NCBI GenBank assembly: GCA_017559185.1
Contig: JAFYSU010000030.1
Span: forward strand, 1 to 57,730
Direction: 5' to 3'
DNA: 57,730 nucleotides
Source: Oscillospiraceae bacterium
GTDB taxonomy: Bacteria > Bacillota > Clostridia > Oscillospirales > Ruminococcaceae
A model generated the notes under the pieces. The model saw only the letters and a list, made by a program, of their open reading frames with translations, searched no databases and was not told the DNA's origin. The translations under genes were made by a program, and so were the position numbers. Position 1 is the stretch's first letter. Each line of letters opens with the position of its first letter. Shown one piece after another: positions 16,825 through 26,358 of this stretch.

Positions 16825-19263
16825 TCACATCGAATGGTCGTAATACGGGTCAGCAAAGAATGTAACACCTTTATTTGCCTTGTCCCGACCAAACTCCTCC
16901 ATAACTTCACGCAAAAGCTTGAAAAATCTGCGCTCTTTGCGGTATTTAAGCAATAGCTTGCTGCGATATTTACCCGCTACACGGTTTATTGCAGGCTCGC
17001 ACGGACCAAGCATTCTAAGCGGAATGCCGTCGTACTTTTCCTTTGCCCGCTGTGCCAGTGCAGCAGTAAATCTTTTTGCCGACAGCTGAACCTTTTTTTG
17101 GTCTTCGCCCACAAAGCCCACCAACGCTATTGAACAATACGGCGGATAAAAGCCAAGCTCACGCCCCGCTATTTCTTCGTTGTAAAACGAATCGTAATCC
17201 TGTGCCGCTGCCTGTGCTATAACTGTACTTTCGGGCGTATGCGTTTGAATTATTGCCCTACCCGAAATACTGCCCCTGCCGCTTCTTCCCACTACCTGTG
17301 TTATAAGCGAAAATGTGCGTTCAAAGCTTCGGAAATCTTCACTGTAAAGTGAGCTGTCCGCATTAAGTACACCAACAAGGGTAACATTTGGAAAATTATG
17401 TCCCTTGGCTACCATTTGCGTACCTATCATTATATCATATTTTCCCTGTAAAAACTCATTAAAATATCTTTCATGTGCAAATTTTGAAAGAGTTGTGTCT
17501 GTATCCATGCGAAGAACCGAAGCTTCAGGGAAAATTTCTTCCAAAATCTCCTGTGCTCTCTGCGTTCCCATGCCGGTATAGCGCACATACCCGCTGCCGC
17601 ATTCAGGACACTGCGACACTGCCGGAACAAAGTACCCACAGTAATGACACATAAGCTGTCCGTTTGTTTGATGGTAGGTAAGCGGTATGGAACAGTGCGG
17701 ACATTGTGCCGCTTCGCCGCATTCACCGCATTTAATAACCGTACTGTGTCCGCGGCGGTTAAGCAGCAGTATGGTTTGCTCACCTTTTGCAAGGTTTAGC
17801 CTTATGTTTTCCTCCAGCTCCTCACTAAGCAGAGTTCCCGGAGAGCAGTCACGCATATCAACAATGTAAACATCGGGCAGTGTCGCACCCGAATATCTTT
17901 CGTCCATACGCACAAGCTCATATCTGCCCTGCTGTGCATTATAAAAGCTTTCTATACTCGGTGTTGCCGATGCCAAAAGCAGCATGGCATTATTTCTTCG
18001 GCACCTTGCCCTTGCAATATCCTTTGCATGATAGCGCGGGCTTTGCTCGGACTTGTAGGTGTGCTCCTGTTCTTCGTCTATAACAATAAGACCTATGTTT
18101 TCAAGCGGTGCAAAAACCGCCGACCTTGTTCCGACTACCAAGCGCACCTTGCCTTCGCGTATGCGTTTAAACTCGTCGGCTCTTTCACCAAGCGAAAGGC
18201 TGCTGTGAAGAACCCCCACCTGCTCGCCCAGTGCCTGTTTAAACAGCTGTATGGTCTGCGGAGTAAGTGATATTTCCGGCACAAGCAGAATTGCGTTTTT
18301 GCCGTCATTTATTGTTTTTTGTATCAGCTTCAAAAAAACCTGTGTTTTTCCGCTGCCTGTAACACCATAAAGCAGCGAGGTAACAAACCCCTGCTTCATA
18401 AATTCGCTTAATTTATCATATGCTGCTTGCTGCTGTGCATTAAGGCATACCTCACCTGCGGTTGACCGAGTGTGTGCCGACGGAGTTCTGTATACAGTGC
18501 GTTCAAAAAGCTCTGCCGCACCTTTTTTTACCAGTGTATCAACAACGCCCCTTGTTACCGAGCAAAGGTAACACAACTCCCGCAAATCAGCACATCCTAC
18601 CTGCGACAAAAGCGATACTACCGCAGACTGCTTTGGAGTAAGCGAAAACGAAATCTCACCTTCCTCCCACGCTGCGGTAAGCCTTACCATACTAACTGTT
18701 TTTGCACCGATTTTTTCCTTTGCATATTCTTCGGTAAAAATTATTCCCCGATTTATAAGCTCGGTTATTTCGGGACTTTCGGCAGTTAGTCCGAACGCTT
18801 CGGCAAGCTTTGAAATGTCAACCCAGTCTTTTTTCTTTCGCAGCCAATCAAGAATGCTTTTTTGTGTATCGGTAAAGCTTTCGCCGTCATCGTCAAAGTG
18901 GCGGTTAAGGGAGCATCTTGTTGTGAGTTTTATTCCAATTCCCGCAGGTACAAGCACACGCAGCGCATCGTAGTATGTGCAGCAGCTTGTTTCGCGCAGT
19001 ATTTCCAGCATCCACAGCATTTCATTGTTAAGCAGCGGTTCTTCATCCAGCTGCGATATTACTGCTTTTAGTCCCGTTGTATCTTCAATTTCTTCAAATT
19101 TCACCACAACACCTTGGCGGTGTGAATTTGCTCTGCCGAAAGGAACGGTTACCCTGCAGCCTGCACACAGCGTATTTTCCAACTGCTGCGGTACGGCATA
19201 GCTGTATAAGCCGTCAAAAGCTATTGTAGTTTTTTCAAGACACACCAATGCTGCTTTTGCCAC
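16825..19263 (-). CDS. priA: Primosomal protein N' (replication restart helicase PriA)
   Basis: PriA is the 3'-5' DNA helicase that reloads the replisome at stalled forks. The 812 residues show an N-terminal DNA-binding region, the Walker A motif GVTGSGKT, the Walker B-like DEEQEHTYK, and four paired CxxC zinc motifs (CGECG, CPHC, CHYCG, CPECG) inside the helicase core. The start is GTG 19263 with GAGGTG upstream. coaBC, often found between rpoZ and priA, is absent. Confidence 0.97.
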   Translation of the reverse strand: MAKAALVCLEKTTIAFDGLYSYAVPQQLENTLCAGCRVTVPFGRANSHRQGVVVKFEEIEDTTGLKAVISQLDEEPLLNNEMLWMLEILRETSCCTYYDALRVLVPAGIGIKLTTRCSLNRHFDDDGESFTDTQKSILDWLRKKKDWVDISKLAEAFGLTAESPEITELINRGIIFTEEYAKEKIGAKTVSMVRLTAAWEEGEISFSLTPKQSAVVSLLSQVGCADLRELCYLCSVTRGVVDTLVKKGAAELFERTVYRTPSAHTRSTAGEVCLNAQQQAAYDKLSEFMKQGFVTSLLYGVTGSGKTQVFLKLIQKTINDGKNAILLVPEISLTPQTIQLFKQALGEQVGVLHSSLSLGERADEFKRIREGKVRLVVGTRSAVFAPLENIGLIVIDEEQEHTYKSEQSPRYHAKDIARARCRRNNAMLLLASATPSIESFYNAQQGRYELVRMDERYSGATLPDVYIVDMRDCSPGTLLSEELEENIRLNLAKGEQTILLLNRRGHSTVIKCGECGEAAQCPHCSIPLTYHQTNGQLMCHYCGYFVPAVSQCPECGSGYVRYTGMGTQRAQEILEEIFPEASVLRMDTDTTLSKFAHERYFNEFLQGKYDIMIGTQMVAKGHNFPNVTLVGVLNADSSLYSEDFRSFERTFSLITQVVGRSGRGSISGRAIIQTHTPESTVIAQAAAQDYDSFYNEEIAGRELGFYPPYCSIALVGFVGEDQKKVQLSAKRFTAALAQRAKEKYDGIPLRMLGPCEPAINRVAGKYRSKLLLKYRKERRFFKLLREVMEEFGRDKANKGVTFFADPYYDHSM

Positions 19264-19295
19264 AGTACCACCTCACTCTTACGCAGAATATTACA

Positions 19296-19328
19296 AAAGC
19301 CCGTCCTGAAAAATCGGGACAAGGCTTT
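19296..19328 (-). terminator. Hairpin between rpoZ and priA
   Basis: AAAGCC...GTCC pairs with GGAC...GGCTTT, followed by TTTTGTAAT on the - strand. It is an imperfect terminator that may lower priA expression relative to gmk-rpoZ. Confidence 0.5.
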
Positions 19329-19336
19329 GCATTGTT

Positions 19337-19564
19337 TTACATATCTTTAAGCTTTGCAATATCGTCTACACGAACTTTGCCCTGTGCAAACTCATCAACA
19401 GCAATATTTACCGGTTTTACTTCCAGTGGTTCGCAGTTTTCTTCTGCTTCCTCTGCAATTTCTCTTGCGCGTTTTGCAACTGCAACTACAAAAGCGTAAT
19501 GGCTTTCGTCCTCTCTCAAAATCTGAGCCATTGCCGGTCTGAGCATGGTCTGTTCACTCAACAT
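19337..19564 (-). CDS. rpoZ: RNA polymerase omega subunit
   Basis: A small subunit that assists RNA polymerase assembly. The 75 residues contain the hallmark HYAFVVAVAKRAREI helix. The ATG at 19564 overlaps the gmk stop by one base (TAATG), with GAGGTG 8 bases upstream; a Met six residues in (MLRPAMAQIL) matches the typical family start but has a poor ribosome site. gmk-rpoZ is a conserved pair. Confidence 0.95.
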   Translation of the reverse strand: MLSEQTMLRPAMAQILREDESHYAFVVAVAKRAREIAEEAEENCEPLEVKPVNIAVDEFAQGKVRVDDIAKLKDM

Positions 19565-20172
19565 TATTTGTTCACCTCATCTAAAAATTTTTTCATTGAC
19601 TTAACGCTGCAGTGACTTGCCGCAATAACTGCTTTAAGCTCATCCACAGCTTGCTCCAAATTGTCGTTTATTATTACATAATCGTAATTATACGCAGCCT
19701 TCAGTTCCTCGCGTGCTATTGCCATTCTGCCGCAAACAAGCTCGGCAGATTCGGTGTTTCTTCCGCAAAGGCGATTTTCAAGCACCTCGATTGAAGGCGG
19801 CATTACGAATATCATTAAAGCATCGGGACACAGCTTTTTAACCTGAAGTGCACCCTGTACCTCAATTTCAAGAACGACATCTATGCCCTGTTCAAGCAAT
19901 TCCTCGCAATACGCTTTGGGCGTACCGTAGTAGTTGCCGTTATATTCGGCATATTCCAGCATTCCGCCGTTTTCGGCCATATTCTGAAATTCTTCCCTTG
20001 ACATGAAGTAATATTCCCTGCCGTGCTGTTCACCCTCACGCGGCGGGCGTGTTGTTGCCGAAACAGAATATCTAAGGTTCGGCAAGGATTCCAGACAGCT
20101 TTTCAGCATAGTACCCTTGCCCACACCGCTGGGGCCGGAAAAGATGATAAGATTTCCACTCTTATTCCTCAT
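19564..20172 (-). CDS. gmk: Guanylate kinase
   Basis: Phosphorylates GMP to GDP. The 202 residues have the P-loop [10 protein letters not shown] (12-21), the GMP-binding [14 protein letters not shown] segment (here [19 protein letters not shown]) and EVQGALQV. Its start lies inside the last codons of remA (11-base overlap), and it is followed by rpoZ, so the three are coupled. Confidence 0.98.
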   Translation of the reverse strand: MRNKSGNLIIFSGPSGVGKGTMLKSCLESLPNLRYSVSATTRPPREGEQHGREYYFMSREEFQNMAENGGMLEYAEYNGNYYGTPKAYCEELLEQGIDVVLEIEVQGALQVKKLCPDALMIFVMPPSIEVLENRLCGRNTESAELVCGRMAIAREELKAAYNYDYVIINDNLEQAVDELKAVIAASHCSVKSMKKFLDEVNK

Positions 20173-20422
20173 TGTCCATCTCCTCCTCTTCCGTACTCAA
20201 ACGATTTGCCACAGTTTCGGGCTGCACTGCCGAAAGTATTACATGGTCGCTGTCCATAATAATAACGGCTCTGGTTCTTCTTCCGTAGGTAGCATCAATT
20301 AAAACACCTTTGTCGCGTGCATCGCTTATTATTCTTTTTATAGGTGCTGACTCCGGACCTACTATAGCAACCAGTCTGTTAGCCGATACCATATTACCAA
20401 AACCGATGTTTATAAGCTTCAT
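20162..20422 (-). CDS. remA: RemA-family extracellular matrix regulator (DUF370)
   Basis: The 86 residues begin [30 protein letters not shown] in two blocks typical of RemA: the NIGFGN start and the RLVAIVxPxSAPIKR core. In Bacillus RemA is an oligomeric DNA-binding regulator of matrix and osmoprotection genes. The C-terminus after residue 70 is acidic and variable. The position between yicC and gmk is the conserved one. A matrix role in this organism is not shown. Confidence 0.93.
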   Translation of the reverse strand: MKLINIGFGNMVSANRLVAIVGPESAPIKRIISDARDKGVLIDATYGRRTRAVIIMDSDHVILSAVQPETVANRLSTEEEEMDNEE

Positions 20423-20443
20423 TGTGCTTTCCTCCGTCGGCGG

Positions 20444-21322
20444 TTATTCAATATTCTGTATCTGCTCGCGAATCTTTTCAATGTCGGATTTTATGTCGAC
20501 AACGATTCTTGCAACAGCAACATCCTGCGCTTTCGAGCCTATTGTATTGGCTTCACGGTTAAATTCCTGAACCAAAAAGTCCAGCTTTCTGCCAATAGGT
20601 TCACTGCTGTCAAGAATTTCCCTGAACTGCTTTATGTGACTGCCCAGACGCACAGTTTCTTCGGCAACTGCTATTTTTTCGGCAAATATTGCTGCCTCGG
20701 TAAGAATGCGCTGTTCATCAATTGCAGTATTGTTCAAAACTTCGGAAAGCTTTGCATAAAGTCTTGCACGGTAATTCTCAACAGTTTTTGGGGACTGTTC
20801 TTCAACAAGAGCCACATTCTTTTCAATGCTTACAAGGCGGTTCAGCAAATCTTCCTTCATGCGCTGACCTTCACGCTCACGCATGCCCACAAATGCTTCC
20901 AACGCCTTGTCCGCTACCTGACGAACGGCGTCCCAAATAACATCTTCGTCTTCCTGCACACGGCTTACGGTAAAAATATCGTTAAAGCGTGCCAAAGAGG
21001 TTATTGTTACATCGTCTTGAAGCCCAAGTTCCTTACCCATGGAACGCAGTGAATTAAGATACGCTGCTGCAAGGTCGGTGTTTATTTGAACATCGGCACC
21101 TGCACCGTTAAGGTTGATTACGGTTACACCCACCTCAACCTTGCCGCGGGATATTCCCGACTGAAGATAACTTTTGAGTTTTTCATCCAAATAGCCATAC
21201 ACTCTTGGCACACGAGACGAAAATTCAAAATAACGATGGTTTACCGAACGAATTTCAACCGTTATGTCACGGCCGTCTATCACTTCTTGGCAGCGTCCGT
21301 ATCCGGTCATACTCCTTATCAT
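20444..21322 (-). CDS. yicC: YicC-family endoribonuclease
   Basis: The 292 residues start MIRSMTGYGR, with the family-defining SMTGYG motif and an N-terminal YicC domain, then the C-terminal DUF1732 segment (KIAVAEETVRLGSHIKQF and KLDFLVQEFNREANTIGSK). YicC proteins are RNases acting on small RNAs and mRNAs. It heads the yicC-remA-gmk-rpoZ-priA operon, behind a consensus promoter (21447-21475) and a leader hairpin (21383-21421). Confidence 0.93.
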   Translation of the reverse strand: MIRSMTGYGRCQEVIDGRDITVEIRSVNHRYFEFSSRVPRVYGYLDEKLKSYLQSGISRGKVEVGVTVINLNGAGADVQINTDLAAAYLNSLRSMGKELGLQDDVTITSLARFNDIFTVSRVQEDEDVIWDAVRQVADKALEAFVGMREREGQRMKEDLLNRLVSIEKNVALVEEQSPKTVENYRARLYAKLSEVLNNTAIDEQRILTEAAIFAEKIAVAEETVRLGSHIKQFREILDSSEPIGRKLDFLVQEFNREANTIGSKAQDVAVARIVVDIKSDIEKIREQIQNIE

Positions 21323-21382
21323 GTTTGAGCATCCCTTTCATTAAACATTGTTTGATTTGCCGTGAAAAATATAAACCATTAA

Positions 21383-21421
21383 AAAGCCGGAGCAGTTTTT
21401 CGTTCCCTTTTCTCCAGCTTT
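21383..21421 (-). terminator. Attenuator-like hairpin in yicC operon leader
   Basis: AAAGCTGGAG / CTCCGGCTTT (10 bp with one G-U pair, 19-base loop) ends in CTTTTTAATGG on the - strand. It lies between the yicC promoter and start codon, so it would stop transcription early rather than end a gene. Confidence 0.6.
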
Positions 21422-21446
21422 AATCTTCATTTATGTATACCCAATC

Positions 21447-21475
21447 ATTTTACTATTTTCATTGTCCAATGTCAA
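21447..21475 (-). promoter_or_regulatory. Sigma-A promoter of the yicC operon
   Basis: On the - strand TTGACA (21470-21475), 17 bases, TAAAAT (21447-21452). The -35 is perfect. Confidence 0.8.
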
Positions 21476-21531
21476 TAAGCGGGGCAACGGCTCCCCCCCC
21501 TTGAAAACAGCCTTTATTTTGCCTTTATTTC

Positions 21532-21560
21532 TTGCAAAAAGCCGTTTATTATGCTACATT
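21532..21560 (+). promoter_or_regulatory. Sigma-A-like promoter of the amidohydrolase gene
   Basis: TTGCAA (21532-21537), 17 bases, TACATT (21555-21560), about 35 bases before the ATG. Confidence 0.55.
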
Positions 21561-21594
21561 TAGTTATCACTTCAAACAGGCAGGATTTTAAATT

Positions 21595-22752
21595 ATGTTA
21601 ATTACAAATGCAAAAATAATAACTATGGCAGACCGCGACATTGAATGCGGCTTTATCCATGTTAAAGACGGCAAGATACTCCAAACAGGCGAAATGACTG
21701 TACTCACTGTTGAGGACAGCGAAACCGTAGACTGCAGTGGGCTGACAGTTTACCCCGGCTTCATTGATGCGCACTGCCACTTGGGAATGTGGGAGGAAGG
21801 CTTGGGCTTTGAAGGCGACGACGGCAACGAAATGACCGACCCCATAACCCCGCACCTGCGTGCCGTTGATGCGGTAAATCCAATAAACATCAGCTTTGAC
21901 GAGGCTGTTCGTGCCGGAGTTACCACAATAGTTACCGGCCCGGGAAGTGCAAACCCCATAAGCGGGCAGTTCTGTGCAATGAAAACCTACGGACGCTGTA
22001 TCGACAAAATGCTCTTAAAAGAACCCGTTGCAATGAAGTTTGCACTGGGCGAAAATCCCAAGGGCTGTTACAACGACAAAGGTCAGCAGCCAACCACCAG
22101 AATGGCAACTGCTGCACTTATACGCGAAACACTTCACAAAGCAAAACGATATATGCAGGAACTTGATGCTGCGGCTCAAGACAGCGAACTTGACCCGCCC
22201 GATTATGATGCTAAGCTTGATGCACTTGTACCTGTTCTTCGCAAACAGGTAAAGGCTCATTTTCACTGCCACCGTGCCGACGATATTTTTACTGCGCTTC
22301 GCATTTCCAAGGAGTTCGACCTTGACACAGTGCTTGTTCACTGCACCGAAGGACACATGATAACCCCCGAGCTTGCCGAAATTGGCGCAAAAATAATTTG
22401 CGGCCCAATGATTTGCACACGAACCAAACCGGAACTCAGCAACTACACCACCCGCACCCCGGGCATACTTTCTCAAAGCGGACTTGAAGTTGCAATCTGC
22501 ACCGATTACAGTGAAATTCCAATCGAATTTCTTGCAGTAAGCGCAGGCGTAGCAGTGCGCGAAGGCATGGATCACCGCGAAGCATTAAAATCCATCACCA
22601 TAAACGCAGCAAAAATATGCGGAATAGATGACCGCACAGGCTCTTTGCAGGCAGGAAAGGATGCCGACATTGTAGTTTTTAAAGGCGACCCGCTTTCGCT
22701 GTACGAAAAACCTGTAATGGTTTTCGCAGCAGGAAAACAAATAACACTTTAA
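21595..22752 (+). CDS. Metal-dependent amidohydrolase, substrate unknown
   Basis: A 385-residue amidohydrolase-superfamily enzyme. It shows the N- and C-terminal beta-sandwich (VKDGKILQTGEM at the start, AGKDADIVVFKGDPL at the end) and the metal ligands: DAHCHLG, HFHCHRADD, HCTEGH and the Asp in ICTDYSE. The overall pattern resembles imidazolonepropionase-like and related cytosolic amidohydrolases. The gene stands alone with its own promoter and terminator, so the context gives no substrate. A cyclic amide or dipeptide-like substrate is only a guess from the family. Confidence 0.88.
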   Translation: MLITNAKIITMADRDIECGFIHVKDGKILQTGEMTVLTVEDSETVDCSGLTVYPGFIDAHCHLGMWEEGLGFEGDDGNEMTDPITPHLRAVDAVNPINISFDEAVRAGVTTIVTGPGSANPISGQFCAMKTYGRCIDKMLLKEPVAMKFALGENPKGCYNDKGQQPTTRMATAALIRETLHKAKRYMQELDAAAQDSELDPPDYDAKLDALVPVLRKQVKAHFHCHRADDIFTALRISKEFDLDTVLVHCTEGHMITPELAEIGAKIICGPMICTRTKPELSNYTTRTPGILSQSGLEVAICTDYSEIPIEFLAVSAGVAVREGMDHREALKSITINAAKICGIDDRTGSLQAGKDADIVVFKGDPLSLYEKPVMVFAAGKQITL

Positions 22753-22754
22753 AC

Positions 22755-22795
22755 AAAAAAGCCGTTCCGAACAACCCTTTCGGAACGGCTTTTTA
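22755..22795 (+). terminator. Amidohydrolase terminator
   Basis: The 10-bp stem GCCGTTCCGA / TCGGAACGGC (22761-22770, 22780-22789) is flanked by an A run and a T run. Confidence 0.85.
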
Positions 22796-22836
22796 TGGTA
22801 ATACTCACAGCTTTCGGAGTTTTTACAATGTCATTG

Positions 22837-22866
22837 TTGGAATTTTTCACGAAAATGTGTTATAAT
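22837..22866 (+). promoter_or_regulatory. Sigma-A promoter of pcrA
   Basis: TTGGAA (22837-22842), 18 bases, TATAAT (22861-22866). The predicted transcript starts near 22873 and leaves a leader of about 140 bases. In that leader GCAGGG (22948) can pair with CCCTGC (22974), or GGTG (22963) with CACC (22972), which exclude each other. Confidence 0.65.
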
Positions 22867-23014
22867 CGGCTTGCATATGTGTGGCTGCAAAGTCACTCAA
22901 AAAACAAAATGCACAGCTGACAGAAGCGGCATTTTTACATATTTCAAGCAGGGCTTACGACCGGTGGCTTTCACCCTGCAGAATTTATTTTCCACCGGAG
23001 AAACGGCGGCTGAT

Positions 23015-25408
23015 ATGACTACTGCATCACAACAGTTCACCATGCTCAAACAAAAAGCCATGGAAAAATATTTTTCCCGTATGAATCCACGCCAACAGCA
23101 AGCGGTGTTCACCCTTGAAGGGCCATTGCTTATACTTGCAGGTGCAGGAAGCGGCAAAACAACTGTAATTGTAAACAGAATTGAAAATCTTATTGAATTC
23201 GGCAATGCCTATCACAGCACCGAGCTGCCCTTTGGCGGTGTTTCGGATGATGATGTGAATTTCCTTGAAGATTTTGCAAATGGCAGCAGCAGCGACACCG
23301 CACGCCTTAAAAACCTTATTGCTCATCATCCGGTGAACCCTTGGCAGATACTTGCAATAACCTTTACCAACAAAGCAGCCGGCGAGCTTAAAGAACGCCT
23401 GTCGCTAAAGCTTGGCGAAAAAGCTCAGGATATTATGGCTGCAACCTTTCATTCCGCATGCATACGCATTTTGCGCGGTCGTGCAAGGGATATGGAAAAA
23501 AGCAACCTTGAGCTTTTGGGCTACCAAAAAAACTTTGCAATTTACGATACCGACGATTCCCTTAGGGTTATTAAGGAAGGCATAAAACAGGCAGGCGAAA
23601 GCGATAAATCGTTCCCTGCACACATGGTTTTAAACGAAATAAGCCGTGCAAAAGACCATTCCGTAACTCCAAACGAATATCTTGCCGCTGCAAAGGGCGA
23701 TTTCCGCAAAGAGGTAATAGGCAAAATATATGCTTTTTACCAAAAAACGCTTAAATCGTCCAATGCCATGGATTTTGACGACATAATAGTTCAAACGGTA
23801 CGCCTTTTCGAAGAAAACCCGCAGGTTTTGGCGTATTACCAAAACCGCTTCCGCTACATAATGGTAGATGAATATCAGGATACAAACGCCTGCCAATACC
23901 GTCTTGTAAGCCTTTTGGCAAATTCGCACCGCAACATCTGCGTAGTGGGTGACGATGACCAAAGTATATACAAATTCCGCGGTGCTACAATAGAAAACAT
24001 CCTCAGCTTTGAAAACAGCTTCCCCGGTGCCGTATCCATAAAACTGGAGCAAAACTACCGCTGCAGCCAGAATATTCTTGATGCAGCAAACAGTGTTATT
24101 TCAAACAACACTCAGCGCAAGGGCAAAACACTTTGGACCGACAACGGTACAGGTGAAAAAATCCATTTTTTCCGCGGAATGAGCGAATCCGACGAAGGTG
24201 AATTCATTGTAAACACCATACTCGACAATGTAAAAAACGGTGAGGCTTTTAGTGACCATGCCGTTTTATACCGCATGAATGCACAATCAAACATAATTGA
24301 GAACTGCATGATTCGTGCCGGAGTTCCTTACAAAATAATCGGCGGAACACGCTTTTACGAACGCAAGGAAGTAAAAGATGTAATGGCATACCTGAGCATT
24401 ATAAGCAACTCCAGCGACAGCACACGACTTAAACGCATAATAAACGAACCTAAACGCGGCATAGGCGCTGCAACAATTGCAAAAGCCGAAGAAATTGCCG
24501 ACACACTTGGTTTAAGCCTGTTTCAGGTGCTTCGTGAGGCTGACAATTATCAGGCTTTGGCATCAAAATCATCCTCGTTGCTGGCATTTACAAGCATGAT
24601 AGATAACATTGCAGAGCTTCAGGACGAGCTGTCGCTTGACGAGCTTATGGACCGTCTGCTTGAAGACAGCGGGTACATTAAAATGCTTGAAGCATTGGGA
24701 GTGGACGGTGCTTCCAGAATTGACAATGTAATGGAGCTTAAATCGAACATGGTAAGCTACGAGCAAAATGCGGACGAACCTTCGCTTGCAGGTTTTTTGG
24801 AAGAAGCTACCCTTTACACTGACCTTGACAGCTACGACGAAAGCGGAAACAATGTAGTAATGATGACAATGCATTCCGCTAAGGGTCTTGAGTTTCCAAA
24901 TGTTTTCATGTGCGGTGCCGAAGAGGGCATTTTCCCGGGTATTCAGTCCATGTACAATCCCGAACAAATCGAAGAGGAACGCCGTCTGGCATATGTTTGC
25001 ATCACTCGAGCAAAAAAACGCTTGTATGTTTCCACCGCCATGCAGCGAATGCTGTTCGGGCACACCTCCCGCAACAAGCTTTCACGCTTTGCGGCTGAAA
25101 TACCTGCCGAGCTGTGCAGCATAACCGATAAAACCATCAATCATACCCCTCAGCAGCTTTTGCGCCGACAGCCGCAGGCACCCGCCAAGCCTTCTGCCGG
25201 TGCAAGCATTGGAATAGGCAAGCAGGCAGTTCCGAAAACAGGTTCTTCAAATCTGGCATCGGGTGACCGTATTCGTCACCGCACATTCGGTGACGGTGTG
25301 GTAATAAGCGTTTCGCCAATGGGCGGCGACACCCTTGTTGAGGTTTCGTTTGACAACGGAACTCGCAAAAAAATGATGCAGACCTTTGCCCGCCTGCAAA
25401 AAATTTAA
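23015..25408 (+). CDS. pcrA: ATP-dependent DNA helicase PcrA/UvrD type
   Basis: A superfamily 1A 3'-5' helicase for repair and displacement of proteins from DNA. Motifs run in order: Q-motif NPRQQQAVF, Walker A GAGSGKTTVIVNR, DEYQDTN, GDDDQSIYKFRGA, EQNYRCSQNIL, MTMHSAKGLEFPNVF and YVCITRAKKRLY. The tail carries a C-terminal RNA-polymerase-binding-like module (GDRIRHRTFGDGVVISV). I chose ATG 23015; the frame is open back to a TTG at 22871, but that lies at the predicted transcription start and the extra 48 residues match nothing in the family. The ribosome site (GGAG, 14 bases away) is weak, so the start is uncertain. The first helicase domain has an acidic insert after motif I (residues about 70-100). 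Confidence 0.93.
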   Translation: MTTASQQFTMLKQKAMEKYFSRMNPRQQQAVFTLEGPLLILAGAGSGKTTVIVNRIENLIEFGNAYHSTELPFGGVSDDDVNFLEDFANGSSSDTARLKNLIAHHPVNPWQILAITFTNKAAGELKERLSLKLGEKAQDIMAATFHSACIRILRGRARDMEKSNLELLGYQKNFAIYDTDDSLRVIKEGIKQAGESDKSFPAHMVLNEISRAKDHSVTPNEYLAAAKGDFRKEVIGKIYAFYQKTLKSSNAMDFDDIIVQTVRLFEENPQVLAYYQNRFRYIMVDEYQDTNACQYRLVSLLANSHRNICVVGDDDQSIYKFRGATIENILSFENSFPGAVSIKLEQNYRCSQNILDAANSVISNNTQRKGKTLWTDNGTGEKIHFFRGMSESDEGEFIVNTILDNVKNGEAFSDHAVLYRMNAQSNIIENCMIRAGVPYKIIGGTRFYERKEVKDVMAYLSIISNSSDSTRLKRIINEPKRGIGAATIAKAEEIADTLGLSLFQVLREADNYQALASKSSSLLAFTSMIDNIAELQDELSLDELMDRLLEDSGYIKMLEALGVDGASRIDNVMELKSNMVSYEQNADEPSLAGFLEEATLYTDLDSYDESGNNVVMMTMHSAKGLEFPNVFMCGAEEGIFPGIQSMYNPEQIEEERRLAYVCITRAKKRLYVSTAMQRMLFGHTSRNKLSRFAAEIPAELCSITDKTINHTPQQLLRRQPQAPAKPSAGASIGIGKQAVPKTGSSNLASGDRIRHRTFGDGVVISVSPMGGDTLVEVSFDNGTRKKMMQTFARLQKI

Positions 25409-25411
25409 AGT

Positions 25412-25454
25412 AAGGTCCGACAGCATATAAAACTGTCGGACCTTGTAATTTTTT
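25412..25454 (+). terminator. pcrA terminator
   Basis: The 12-bp perfect stem AAGGTCCGACAG / CTGTCGGACCTT is followed by GTAATTTTTT. Confidence 0.85.
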
Positions 25455-25490
25455 AACTATTCAAAAGGCGGTTTTCGCCCTTATTTTGGT

Positions 25491-25519
25491 TTGCCCGCTG
25501 CATAAAAATGTGCTATAAT
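25491..25519 (+). promoter_or_regulatory. Sigma-A promoter of thyX-tmk
   Basis: TTGCCC (25491-25496), 17 bases, TATAAT (25514-25519). Confidence 0.7.
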
Positions 25520-25584
25520 TTTTATGTTTGCGACAGACATGCTTTGAGTGTTCTGTCAAATAATTTTTTAAAAGGATGGGAAAG

Positions 25585-26358
25585 ATGATAAAGGTAACAC
25601 TTTTGGCTCACTCTCCAATGCCGGAAAAAATCGTTGCTTCAGCGGCGAAGCTTTGCTACAGTCCAAGCTCCATTGACGCTTTGCTGGACGGACTTGACGA
25701 CGATAAGGCTGCCGGATTTGTTGAAATGCTTGGCGAAATAGGCCATGAAAGCCCAATTGAACACGCCAGCTTTACATTTGGCATTGAAGGTGTTTCCCGC
25801 TCTTTCCTTGCACAAATAACACGCCACCGCATTGCTTCGTACAGTGTGCAAAGCCAGCGTTATGTTCACCCAAAAAGCCTTGAATATGTTACACCTCCGC
25901 AGATTGCCGAAGACCCCGAGGCTCTGGAACTTTATACAAAAGCCATGCAGCAGGCTGCCGAAAGTTATCAGGCAATAACACAGATACTGCAAAAAAAGAA
26001 CGAGCAGGAAATGCTGGCTGCCGGAATGGACGAAAAAACAGCCAGAAGAAATGCCGAAAAAAAATCCATTGAGGATGCTCGTTTTGTACTTCCAAATGCT
26101 GCCGAAACAAAAATGGTGGTAACAATGAACGCACGCAGCCTGCACAACTTTTTTGCTTTGCGCTGCTGCAACCGTGCTCAATGGGAAATACGCGAAGCCG
26201 CTAACCAAATGCTTGCGCTTGCAAGTCAGGCTGCACCTCATCTTTTTGCAAAAGCAGGTCCGTCCTGCGTACGCGGCGGCTGCAAAGAAGGTAAAATGAC
26301 CTGCGGAAAAGCAGCCGAAGTTCGCGAAACTATTAAGAAACTGAAGGGATTGGCATGA
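25585..26358 (+). CDS. thyX: FAD-dependent thymidylate synthase ThyX
   Basis: Makes dTMP from dUMP with methylene-THF, FAD and NADPH, without making dihydrofolate. From start MIKVTLLAHS (25585, preceded by AAGGATGGGAAAG) the product has 257 residues. The ThyX signature RHR-X7-S is R80-H81-R82...S90 in RHRIASYSVQSQR. An earlier ATG at 25576 abuts its ribosome site and is less likely. No thyA is seen. The stop overlaps the tmk start as ATGA, so synthesis and phosphorylation of dTMP are encoded together. Confidence 0.97.
   Translation: MIKVTLLAHSPMPEKIVASAAKLCYSPSSIDALLDGLDDDKAAGFVEMLGEIGHESPIEHASFTFGIEGVSRSFLAQITRHRIASYSVQSQRYVHPKSLEYVTPPQIAEDPEALELYTKAMQQAAESYQAITQILQKKNEQEMLAAGMDEKTARRNAEKKSIEDARFVLPNAAETKMVVTMNARSLHNFFALRCCNRAQWEIREAANQMLALASQAAPHLFAKAGPSCVRGGCKEGKMTCGKAAEVRETIKKLKGLA

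Noticed and set aside
16742..16828. Basic N-terminal extension of peptide deformylase from GTG 16828
   Set aside because: The extension has no family counterpart and no ribosome site; kept as an alternative because the GTGA overlap with priA is suggestive.
21493..21500. Run of eight C residues upstream of the amidohydrolase promoter, as a phase-variation tract
   Set aside because: It lies outside both promoters and any coding frame, and there is only one such tract.
22871..23014. TTG-initiated N-terminal extension of the PcrA helicase
   Set aside because: The TTG coincides with the predicted transcription start, and the extra residues do not resemble the family, which starts close to the Q-motif.
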